DNA of 64,000 bases from the NCBI RefSeq assembly GCF_026125785.1, contig NZ_JAHCKL010000016.1, positions 1-64,000 of the forward strand, given 5' to 3'. Shown piece after piece: positions 24,955 through 32,514 of the stretch (position 1 is its first letter; each line of letters starts with the position of its first letter). The notes beneath the pieces were generated by a model. The model was not told where the DNA came from and searched no databases. It saw only the letters and a list, made by a program, of their open reading frames with translations. The stretch is from Hydrogenophaga sp. Its GTDB lineage: Bacteria; Pseudomonadota; Gammaproteobacteria; Burkholderiales; Burkholderiaceae_C. A program made the translations under genes and the position numbers.

Positions 24955-26933
24955 GGCGGGAGGCGCCTCTTTCCGTTCGCAGCCTGCTCGCTGTTCTTGG
25001 CGCCTCGGCGGTCCTTCAGCCAGTCTGGTCACAGACCGCCGCGCCGGCGGCCCAGGCGGACCAGGGCGCCTACGTGGACCGTGTGATCGACAACCTGCCG
25101 CCCGAGCCCGAGGACGATGCATCACCGTATGCCTACGACCGCGAGGGCATGCCACGCTTCCTGCGTCTGGAAACTCGCCTGGGCACGACGCCGTTCGACC
25201 CCACGCATCGCGCGCGCATCGGCTATGGCATATACGGGTTGCTGGAAACACCCAACCACGGCACGCTGTCGATAGACGGCACCTACGCCCCGCACGACAG
25301 CAGCGGCGCGCTCACGCTGCGCCAGCGCGGCATGCCCTGGGGCGATGGCTGGCTGGCCAACCATGAACTGGGCGTGATCACACCCGCAGCACCCCGCATC
25401 ACCCGGCTGCCGGCGCGCGTGTTCCTGCCTTCGGCCATCGTGCAAGGCTTGGGTGCCGAGTGGGAAAACCCAGCCCGCGGCCTGCAGCTGCAGGCCAGCA
25501 CGGGGGAGCCCGGGCGGCTGGATTTTCTGCCCGCCAGCGGTTTCCGCAAACTGCCGGGTACGCGCAGCACCCTGGGCGGTCAATGGAACCTCAACGCGGA
25601 CGCCGCCAATCCGCTGTCCAGCCAGGGTTGGACCGTCGCTGTACAGCAAGAAAATGCGCGCGGCGTTTCCTATCTGGACACGCCGACCCAGGCCAGCGAC
25701 TTCGTCAACGCGAATTCGACACTGCTGGCGCTGCGCCATGAAGGCGGCGAGCACCGCATTCAGGGACAGGTGGTGCACACCGAGGCCAGCAATGTGGCTG
25801 GCGGCCGCAGTGGTTTCTGGGTGGACGGCGAGTGGGACGATGGCCCCCGCCGCCACGGTGTGGGCGCCTACCGCCTCGAACCCGACCTGAGCTGGGCCAA
25901 CCTGCCCATGGCCAACGACATCGTGGGCGCCTATGTCCGTTCGAGCTGGCGCACCCGGCAGTGGTCCGCCGAAGGCTCCGTGGACTGGCTGGACTCGGTC
26001 AGCGGCCGCAACGCCAGCGGCTATTTCGCCACCGGCTCGGCGCGCTGGCGCCTGAACCGCGACCATACCCTGGGCGCGGGCGCCACCGTGCGCCAATTCA
26101 ACGGCAACGCCTGGAGCACCTACGGCGACTGGCGCTTCCAGAACGGCTGGGGCACCAGCGGCCTGCGCCTGGAGCTCACACGGGGCGACAACGAGGCCGA
26201 CGCACGGTGGCTGACCTGGGACCAGGACTGGCGCATGCCGCTCTCCTGGTCGCTCTCCACCAGCCTGGGCGTGGGCGCGTACGACGCCCACAATGGCCAA
26301 CCCGGCGAGTCGCTGTGGAATGCTGCGGTGAGCCTGGCCATGCCACTGTCCAGTCGGGCCAACCTGCGTGGCAATCTCAATACCGAGCGCAGCAATTCGG
26401 GCCAGGCCCGCCACAGCCTCAATCTCGGCGCCGACTGGCGCATCGACCAGCGCTGGAGCCTCGAAGCCAACTACAACCGCTCCACCGGCCGCAGCCGGTT
26501 CAACCCCTCGCTCGATCCGCTGGCACCCTTCCTGCCGGTGGTCGTTCCCGCATCGGACCGCTCCTTCTACGCCGTGCTGCGCTACGAGTTCGAGGCAGGC
26601 AGCCGCAGTGTTCCTCTGGGCGGCAAGCCTGCCGAAGGCGGTGGCCGCATCGAAGGCACGGTCTACTTCGACGCCAACCGCAGTGGAACGCAGGAAGCCA
26701 GCGAAACCGGCGTGCCCAACGTCACCGTCTACCTGGACAACCGGTATGCGGTACGCACCGACAGCCAGGGCCGCTTCGAGTTCCCCTTTGTCGCCGGCGG
26801 TCCGCGCACGCTGAGCGTGCGCAACGAAACCCTGCCGCTGCCCTGGTCGGTGGTCAATGACGGTCAGGTCAAGGTGGACGTGCGCGTCCGCGAGAACATT
26901 CGCCTGACCATCCCCGTGCAGCGCGCCGAGTAA
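24951..26933 (+). CDS. Usher-like outer-membrane protein with C-terminal SdrD_B-like domain
   Basis: 660 residues from ATG 24951, overlapping the chaperone-like gene. Signal peptide about 1-28 (SLLAVLGASAVLQPVWSQ). Residues about 70-555 are a run of alternating-polarity strands with many aromatic girdle residues (SSWRTRQWSAEGSVDWLDSV, RLELTRGDNEADARWLTW, SLEANYN), consistent with a large outer-membrane barrel. Residues about 564-655 form an SdrD_B/carboxypeptidase-regulatory-like beta domain (GRIEGTVYFDANRSGTQEAS, NVTVYLDNRYAVRTDSQGRF). It takes the place an usher would occupy in a chaperone-usher operon but is about 150-200 residues shorter than classical ushers. Alternative: a pore or assembly protein of another type. 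Confidence 0.68.
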   Translation: MRREAPLSVRSLLAVLGASAVLQPVWSQTAAPAAQADQGAYVDRVIDNLPPEPEDDASPYAYDREGMPRFLRLETRLGTTPFDPTHRARIGYGIYGLLETPNHGTLSIDGTYAPHDSSGALTLRQRGMPWGDGWLANHELGVITPAAPRITRLPARVFLPSAIVQGLGAEWENPARGLQLQASTGEPGRLDFLPASGFRKLPGTRSTLGGQWNLNADAANPLSSQGWTVAVQQENARGVSYLDTPTQASDFVNANSTLLALRHEGGEHRIQGQVVHTEASNVAGGRSGFWVDGEWDDGPRRHGVGAYRLEPDLSWANLPMANDIVGAYVRSSWRTRQWSAEGSVDWLDSVSGRNASGYFATGSARWRLNRDHTLGAGATVRQFNGNAWSTYGDWRFQNGWGTSGLRLELTRGDNEADARWLTWDQDWRMPLSWSLSTSLGVGAYDAHNGQPGESLWNAAVSLAMPLSSRANLRGNLNTERSNSGQARHSLNLGADWRIDQRWSLEANYNRSTGRSRFNPSLDPLAPFLPVVVPASDRSFYAVLRYEFEAGSRSVPLGGKPAEGGGRIEGTVYFDANRSGTQEASETGVPNVTVYLDNRYAVRTDSQGRFEFPFVAGGPRTLSVRNETLPLPWSVVNDGQVKVDVRVRENIRLTIPVQRAE

Positions 26934-26953
26934 ATGAATAAGAAAAATTCATT
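26933..26953. promoter_or_regulatory. AT-rich inverted repeat after the usher-like gene
   Basis: AATGAAT / ATTCATT with a 7-base loop (AAGAAAA), starting at the last base of the stop codon. It is strikingly AT-rich for this window. No T-tract follows, so it is not a clear terminator; it could be an operator or mRNA-stabilising hairpin for the following gene. The rest of the 187-base spacer holds nothing I recognise. Confidence 0.35.
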
Positions 26954-27120
26954 GCCATAAGACGGATAGCGTCGATGTGGCCATTTCGGCATAGGCCAAC
27001 ACTCCAGCGCCACCAGACAGGCTGAACAAGGCACGTGCGCCTACAGCACCTGGTCAAGCCCCTCATGCTGCGCTGCGGCGAAACCGCTCAAGTTGCCCGA
27101 GGTGCGACCGATACTGGGTC

Positions 27121-27609
27121 ATGCACCCCCTCCAACGCCTCCAGCCTCGCACGCCAGCCCTCCTGCTGGCGACGGTTTTGCTGCTGGCGCCAGTCGCAGG
27201 GGGGGCCGAGAGCAGCTTCACCAGCCCGTCGCGCGGCACCAGTGCCTCGCTGGACTTTCGCATCGTCATCCCGCCGGTCATGCAATTGCTGGAGAACAGC
27301 CACCCATCCCGGCTGGACCCGGCGCGAGACGGTGCGTTCAGCGCACAACAGAAGCTGGTGGTGGTCTCCAACCTCAAGCGCGGCTTCTGTCTGAGCATGC
27401 GCATGGCAGCGCCCGAGGTGGCGGCCTGGCGCTTGCAGACGTCCCAAATCGGTGGCGTCACCTTGAACGAGGTCGCCGACGGGTACCGCCTGTGCACCGC
27501 ACGGGCAGGGCGCTACACGCTGATGCTGCAGCACGACTTCAGCGCCAGCCCGGGGCAGGCCGCGCAGGCCATGGCCTGGCCGGTACAGACCGATCTGGTC
27601 GCGCTCTGA
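27121..27609 (+). CDS. Exported subunit-like protein (subunit F) at end of the surface cluster
   Basis: 162 residues from ATG 27121. Signal peptide ALLLATVLLLAPVAGGAES. The mature N-terminus GTSASLDFRIVIPPVMQLLE closely echoes ATARLDFRVVIPRVLFLGVG of subunit A, so it is likely a related subunit. Two cysteines (RGFCLSM, YRLCTAR) could form a disulfide. The rest diverges and lacks the C-terminal GTY-GRVTYT motif, so it may be a base, tip or terminator component. Separated from the usher-like gene by 187 bases, so it may have its own promoter. Convergent with mltA. Confidence 0.68.
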   Translation: MHPLQRLQPRTPALLLATVLLLAPVAGGAESSFTSPSRGTSASLDFRIVIPPVMQLLENSHPSRLDPARDGAFSAQQKLVVVSNLKRGFCLSMRMAAPEVAAWRLQTSQIGGVTLNEVADGYRLCTARAGRYTLMLQHDFSASPGQAAQAMAWPVQTDLVAL

Positions 27610-27624
27610 CGGCGGTCGCTCGCC

Positions 27625-28827
27625 TCAGCGCGCCAGTTCCCGGGGCAACAAGGCCCACATCTGCAGCGGCTGCTTGAGAGCCGCCGCCACCGTGTAAGCC
27701 TCGTCGCTCCAGCTTCCCCACCCCGTGAAGAGATCAGCGCGCACCGCGCCCACAATGGCGCCACCGGTGTCTTGCGCCATGACGAGGCGCTGCTGGTTCA
27801 AAGTGGCGCCCTGCGTCGCCAGCCAGACCGGCGTACCGTAAGGAATGCTCTGTGGATCCACCGCGATGGAGCGTCCCGGGGTCAGCGGTACGCCTTGCGC
27901 GCCACGCGGTCCGAAGCGCGCATCGAAGTCGCTCAGCGCCTCTTCGCGGAAGAACACAGTGCGCGGATTGCTCCAGAGCATCTCGTTGAGGCGGCGAGGG
28001 TTCTGTGCGGCCCAGGCCTTGATCGCATCCCAGGAGGCTTCGCGGATCGCCCGCTGGTCCAACAGCCAGCGCCCCACGCTTTGGTAAGGATGGCCGTTGT
28101 GCGCCGCGAAGGCCACACGCACCTGGCGCAACCGCCCATCGGCCTCGACCAGATTGAGCCGTCCCGACCCCTGGATCTGCAGGATCAGTGCGTCGATGGG
28201 GTCGGCGAGCCAGGCAATGGCCCTGCCGCGCAGCGCGGCCTGCGCGGCCGGATGGGTATCGATGTCCTGGCGACTGAACCAGGGTTGGTCGGGCCGCAAG
28301 CCAGGTGGTGGACCGTACAGCGGCGTGCGATGCTGCTCGGTGGGCACCCGGCTGGCGTTCATGATGGGTTCGTAGTAGCCGGTCAGCAGCCCCTGCGGCG
28401 CCGCACCGTCAGGCTCGGTCACGCGGTAGGGCAGGAAACGGCGCATCACCCAGGCCTGCTGCTCCTGACCGGTGGCGATGGAGAGCTGTCGCACCTCACT
28501 GCACAGGCCGGCCTGGCCTGGCGCGGGCCGCTCGCAGCCGCGCACCCAGGCGTTCCAGACTTCGTAGAGCGAGTCCTGGCCCCAACCGGGCAGTTCGCTC
28601 CAGCGCACCGGCGTCCAGCGGCTGCGGGCGCGCTGGATCGGGGGCGGCAACACGCTGTCGTCGGGCGGCTGGGCCACCACACCGGGTACCGGTGCGGGCG
28701 TGGGCTGGGGGTATGGCGTGGTATCGACCGCGCAGGAGACCAGGCTTCCTACAATCAGCGCTCCCAGGCCAAGGCCGCACAACCACCGCCCAGTCCCCTG
28801 GCGGGGCGATTTTTCAGACAGATCCAT
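27625..28827 (-). CDS. mltA: Membrane-bound lytic murein transglycosylase A
   Basis: Outer-membrane lipoprotein that cleaves peptidoglycan glycan strands with formation of 1,6-anhydromuramyl ends. 400 residues from ATG 28827 (MDLSEKSPRQGTG). Signal peptide with lipobox LVSC (GLGALIVGSLVSCAVD). The MltA domain begins near GLLTGYYEPIMNASRV, and the 3D domain with conserved aspartates is at the C-terminus (SIAVDPQSIPYGTPVWLATQ, VMAQDTGGAIVGAVRADLFTG). A longer in-frame N-terminus exists but would remove the lipoprotein signal from the start. Confidence 0.95.
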   Translation of the reverse strand: MDLSEKSPRQGTGRWLCGLGLGALIVGSLVSCAVDTTPYPQPTPAPVPGVVAQPPDDSVLPPPIQRARSRWTPVRWSELPGWGQDSLYEVWNAWVRGCERPAPGQAGLCSEVRQLSIATGQEQQAWVMRRFLPYRVTEPDGAAPQGLLTGYYEPIMNASRVPTEQHRTPLYGPPPGLRPDQPWFSRQDIDTHPAAQAALRGRAIAWLADPIDALILQIQGSGRLNLVEADGRLRQVRVAFAAHNGHPYQSVGRWLLDQRAIREASWDAIKAWAAQNPRRLNEMLWSNPRTVFFREEALSDFDARFGPRGAQGVPLTPGRSIAVDPQSIPYGTPVWLATQGATLNQQRLVMAQDTGGAIVGAVRADLFTGWGSWSDEAYTVAAALKQPLQMWALLPRELAR

Positions 28828-28972
28828 GACCTTGTTGTTGCTTGAAGCGCTGGGCGCGCTGGTGTTGCTGGTGTTCATCGTTTGGTGGACCATGTTCTCG
28901 GGTCGCAAGAAGGGCGAGCTGCCCGACGCGGTGGAGCGCGAAAAGCAGGAGCCCGACGACCGCCGGTCATGA
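28826..28972 (+). CDS. Small single-pass membrane protein (48 aa)
   Basis: ATG 28826 opens a 48-residue protein: hydrophobic helix (about 3-23, LLLLEALGALVLLVFIVWW) followed by a polar, highly charged tail (SGRKKGELPDAVEREKQEPD). Its ATG and the mltA ATG share one CATG tetranucleotide on opposite strands, and its 3' end overlaps the response-regulator stop by 6 bases. No strong ribosome site is seen. The sharp membrane-plus-charged-tail design argues for a real gene; no family recognised. Confidence 0.45.
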   Translation: MTLLLLEALGALVLLVFIVWWTMFSGRKKGELPDAVEREKQEPDDRRS

Positions 28973-29596
28973 CGTGCGCAGCACGTTCGCGAGCTCCACG
29001 GCGGACTTCACACCCATCTTGTCGAACACGCGCGAACGGTGTACTTCCACCGTCCGCACGCTGATGTTGAGCTGATCGGCCACCAGCTTGTTGGGCAGAC
29101 CGGCGATCACGAGATCCATCACGTCGCGCTCGCGCTCGGTGAGGCTGTCGAGCTTCTGCCGCAGTTCGCTCTGCGCCTGGCGCTGCGCCAGCACCTGCGC
29201 GGACTGGTTGAGCGCATGTTCCACACGGTCCACCAGGGCGTTGTCGGAAAACGGCTTCTCGCAGAAATCGAAAGCGCCTCGCTTGACCGCATCGACCGCG
29301 GTGGGCACGTCCGCGTGACCGGAGAGAAAGATGACCGGCATGCAGGCTATCCAGGGCAGGGCCAGCAGTTGTTCGAACAGGGCCAGGCCGCTCATGCCGG
29401 GCATGCGCACGTCCAGCAGCACACAGCACGGCGCCACGGGCGCCTCACGCCAGACCGAGGCCCCCTCCACGAACGCCTCGGCGCTGTCGTACCCCTCGCT
29501 GAGCAAGCGGCGCGTACGCAACAGCCAGGCCAGCGCCTCGCGCACACCCGCATCGTCGTCGACGAGGTAGATCTTGGCGTCCGGATGCTGGGTCAT
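28967..29596 (-). CDS. FixJ/DctR-type response regulator
   Basis: 209-residue regulator from ATG 29596 (MTQHPDAKIYLVDDD). Receiver domain with acidic Asp13-Asp15, phospho-acceptor Asp62 (CVLLDVRMPGMSG) and FCEKPF; then a LuxR-type helix-turn-helix (about 150-205, LTERERDVMDLVIAGLPNKL, RTVEVHRSRVFDKMGV). It is 19 bases downstream of the sensor kinase gene, its obvious partner. The pairing of a periplasmic-sensor kinase with a FixJ-type regulator resembles DctS-DctR for C4-dicarboxylates; the actual signal and targets are not visible. Confidence 0.92.
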   Translation of the reverse strand: MTQHPDAKIYLVDDDAGVREALAWLLRTRRLLSEGYDSAEAFVEGASVWREAPVAPCCVLLDVRMPGMSGLALFEQLLALPWIACMPVIFLSGHADVPTAVDAVKRGAFDFCEKPFSDNALVDRVEHALNQSAQVLAQRQAQSELRQKLDSLTERERDVMDLVIAGLPNKLVADQLNISVRTVEVHRSRVFDKMGVKSAVELANVLRTS

Positions 29597-29615
29597 GCGC
29601 GGATGATAAGTGCCT

Positions 29616-31646
29616 TCATGCCACCGGCAGCGTGAAGCGGAAGACCGTGCCCCGTGGCATGGCGTCTTCGTGCGTGAGCGCGCCACCGTGCTGCTCGATC
29701 ACGGTGCGGCACAAGCTCAGTCCCAGGCCCATGCCCTCGGCCCGGGTGGTGAAGAATGGCGTGAACAGCTTTTCCTGAACCTCGTTGCTCAGGCCTTGTC
29801 CATGGTCGGTCACCGCGAAGAAAACCCAGGTCTTGCGCGGCCGGTCATCGGGTTCAGGATTGGCATGCGCACGCGCGGGTCCCACTTCCACGCGCAGCAC
29901 GCGCAGGCCCGATGAGGCTGGCGGATCGCTGGCGGGCATGGCCTGCATGCCGTTGCGCGCGAGGTTGAGCAGCACCTGTTCGACCATGGTGCGGTCGCAC
30001 AGCACCGGCGGGCATTCGGGCGCGACCACGATTTGCAGCCGGATGTCCTGCTTCTTGGCCTGCAACAGCAGCAAGGGCTGGATGGCGTCGATCAGGCTCT
30101 GGGGCGTGACGGCTTCGCGCACCTGTTCCCTGCGTCGCACGAAATCGGCCACACTTTTGATGACGCGGCCTGCGCGTTCCGCCTGTTCGCCGATGCGGCG
30201 CATGGCCTGCTGCAGGTCGGTCTGCTGCACCGATCCATGCGACTGCTCCAGCAGATTGAGGGTGCCGCTGGCGTAACTGGAGATGGCCGCGAGGGGCTGA
30301 TTGAGCTCGTGGCTGAGCAGGGAAGCCATCTCCCCCACCGTGGCCAGCCGGGCGGTGGCCTGCAGGCGCTCCTGCGATGCGCGGTTGAGTTCCTCGACCC
30401 GGCGCTGTTCCGTGAGGTCCAGGATGGCACTCATGAAACCGGTCTGCTTGCCCTGGGCGTCGATCAGGGGCGCCTCGATGATCAGCACGGGAAAGCGTGT
30501 GCCGTCGGCACGCTGGAACACCGACTCGAAACCTTCCCTGGGCAGAATGCGTCCCGCCAAGCGGACCGCCTGGCGTTGCCGGTACTCGTCCACCAGCTCG
30601 GGGGGCCACCAGGGAAACGGCGGCCCCGAACCCACGAGTTGCTCGGCGGGCAGGCCAACCAGTTGGCAGAACGCTGGATTGACATAGGTGATGCGCCCCT
30701 CGAGGTCGCGCGCCCGCAGGCCCGTGACCAGCGAGTCCTCCATGGCTTTGCGAAAGGCCAGCGCGTCGGCGACGTCGAGCTCCGCGCGCTGGCGCAGCCG
30801 GATGTCGCGCCCAAGCAGAAACAGCACCAGCAGCAAGGCCAGCGAAAGCGCGCCGACCACAGCGGTGAGCACATTGGGGAACAGGCCCCCGGTGCGGCGC
30901 GGCGCCTGCAACTGCAGAATCAGTGTGTGCCCCGGCATGTCGAGCACGGTACGCGCGGTGAGCGTGCGGTAAGGGCCGTGGACCATGCTGTAGAGCGCCA
31001 GCCGCGTGCCATCGACCTCGTTGAACGTCAGGCCGCGCCCACGCAGCGAGGCGTGGTTGGTCAGTTCGGAGAGGATGCCGACCAGCGAATAGGTGACGAC
31101 GAGGTAGCCGTCGGCCTGTGCCGCACGAGAGACCGGCAGGCACATCTCCATCAGTTCCACGCCCTGGCCGCCGGCCATGGGCCAGAAGTAGCTGCTGGAG
31201 TACGACGGTCCGGAGATGCGGCGCGCGTTCTCGCACGCCAGGCTGACCTCGGCCGGCAGGCTGGCGCGGGTGAGCAGGCTGTAGAGATCACCGATATAGG
31301 GTGTGTCACGGGCGGCGATGAGCCGCAGGTTGTTGCTGCGCCACTCGACGCGCGCCATTTCGCGGTGGCGCGCCAGCAGTTCGGCCGCGGGCCCGTCCCA
31401 GTTCTCAGGTGCCGGCGACACGCTGTGCAGCGACTGCAGGGTCTGCACGTTGCGCACGAGGTTGCTGCGGATGTCGCTGACCAGGGTCGCCGCCTCCTGC
31501 TCCAGCGCGGCTTGGTCGCGGCCTTCTTCGTACTCGGTGGCCAGGAAGACCAGCACCACGAGCAGGATGAGCACCAGCAACAGCAGCGCGCCCCACAGCA
31601 GCCAGCGGCGCGAGCGCAGCGCTTCGCGCCAGGAGAAGCGGGGCAT
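29616..31646 (-). CDS. PAS-containing sensor histidine kinase, DctS-like
   Basis: 676 residues from ATG 31646 (MPRFSWREALRSRRW). TM1 about 15-36, a periplasmic sensor domain of about 210 residues, TM2 (VLTAVVGALSLALLLVLFLL), then a PAS domain (about 290-400, ARDLEGRITYVNPAFCQLVG), a DctB/FixL-type dimerisation segment with the phospho-His (SLLSHELNQPLAAISSYA), and an ATPase domain (NLARNGMQAM, VTDHGQGLS, FFTTRAEGMGLGLSLCRTV). Partner of the downstream FixJ-type regulator. Reading further upstream in frame would overlap the amidase gene antiparallel to its own frame, so the later start is used. Confidence 0.9.
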   Translation of the reverse strand: MPRFSWREALRSRRWLLWGALLLLVLILLVVLVFLATEYEEGRDQAALEQEAATLVSDIRSNLVRNVQTLQSLHSVSPAPENWDGPAAELLARHREMARVEWRSNNLRLIAARDTPYIGDLYSLLTRASLPAEVSLACENARRISGPSYSSSYFWPMAGGQGVELMEMCLPVSRAAQADGYLVVTYSLVGILSELTNHASLRGRGLTFNEVDGTRLALYSMVHGPYRTLTARTVLDMPGHTLILQLQAPRRTGGLFPNVLTAVVGALSLALLLVLFLLGRDIRLRQRAELDVADALAFRKAMEDSLVTGLRARDLEGRITYVNPAFCQLVGLPAEQLVGSGPPFPWWPPELVDEYRQRQAVRLAGRILPREGFESVFQRADGTRFPVLIIEAPLIDAQGKQTGFMSAILDLTEQRRVEELNRASQERLQATARLATVGEMASLLSHELNQPLAAISSYASGTLNLLEQSHGSVQQTDLQQAMRRIGEQAERAGRVIKSVADFVRRREQVREAVTPQSLIDAIQPLLLLQAKKQDIRLQIVVAPECPPVLCDRTMVEQVLLNLARNGMQAMPASDPPASSGLRVLRVEVGPARAHANPEPDDRPRKTWVFFAVTDHGQGLSNEVQEKLFTPFFTTRAEGMGLGLSLCRTVIEQHGGALTHEDAMPRGTVFRFTLPVA

Positions 31647-31657
31647 GGCGGGCGCGC

Positions 31658-32464
31658 TCAGAGGCGGCGGTGCTGCAGAGAGGGCAGCTGTTCGCGCACC
31701 GTGCGCAGGCGCTCGATGTCCAGGTCGGCCAACACCACGCCGGGCCCCGTGGCATGCATGGCCATCACCTCGCCCCAGGGGTCGATGACCATGCTGTGGC
31801 CCCAGGTGCGGCGCCCGTTCTCGTGCACACCGCCCTGTGCGCTGGCAATCACGAAAGCCTGGTTTTCGATGGCACGCGCGCGCAGCAGCACTTCCCAATG
31901 CGCCTGGCCGGTGGTGTGGGTAAAGGCGGCGGGTACGAGCAACACGTCGGCGGCGAGCATGCGGTAGAGCTCGCCAAAGCGCAGGTCGTAGCACACGCTC
32001 TGGCCGATGCGCCATGTCTGGCCTGCATGGTCGCGGCATTCAAAGACCGTGGGTGTCTCGCCCGCACGCAGCACGGCGGCCTCGTCGTAGCGTTCACGGC
32101 CATTGTCGTAACGGAACAGGTGGATCTTGTCGTAGCGGCTGGCGCACTCGCCCCGCGGCCCATAGACCAGGCAGGTGTTGGCCGCGTGGGAAGGGTCGTC
32201 GGTGGCCATGGGCAGCGTACCGCCCACGATCCAGAGCTTGAGGTCGCGCGAGGCATCGGCAAGAAAGTCCTGCACCTTGCCCAGCCCGGGCGTCTCTGCC
32301 AGCAAGAGCTTGTCCTCGTCCCGAGCCCCCATGAAACAGAAGTACTCGGGCAGAACGGCCAGTTCGGCACCGGCGGCAGCGGCCTGACGCAACAGGCGCA
32401 GGGCTTCGCTGAGGTTGGCGTCCAGGCTGATGCCGGAGACCATCTGGATCGAAGCGACTTTCAT
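31658..32464 (-). CDS. Carbon-nitrogen hydrolase (NIT1/deaminated-glutathione amidase-like)
   Basis: 268-residue cytosolic nitrilase-superfamily amidase. The Glu-Lys-Cys triad is visible as Glu40 (LPEYFCF), Lys113 (YDKIHLFRYD) and Cys158 (SVCYDLRF). The segment sizes and SVCYDLRFGELYR match the NIT1/NitB branch that hydrolyses deaminated glutathione, a metabolite-repair reaction. It lies 11 bases upstream of the sensor kinase start, on the same strand, and 50 bases downstream of the YhdP-like gene. Confidence 0.9.
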   Translation of the reverse strand: MKVASIQMVSGISLDANLSEALRLLRQAAAAGAELAVLPEYFCFMGARDEDKLLLAETPGLGKVQDFLADASRDLKLWIVGGTLPMATDDPSHAANTCLVYGPRGECASRYDKIHLFRYDNGRERYDEAAVLRAGETPTVFECRDHAGQTWRIGQSVCYDLRFGELYRMLAADVLLVPAAFTHTTGQAHWEVLLRARAIENQAFVIASAQGGVHENGRRTWGHSMVIDPWGEVMAMHATGPGVVLADLDIERLRTVREQLPSLQHRRL

Positions 32465-32514
32465 ACAGGTCCATCCTTTCGCTGGGGCAGCCCACGCGCT
32501 GCCGTGCCGCGAGC

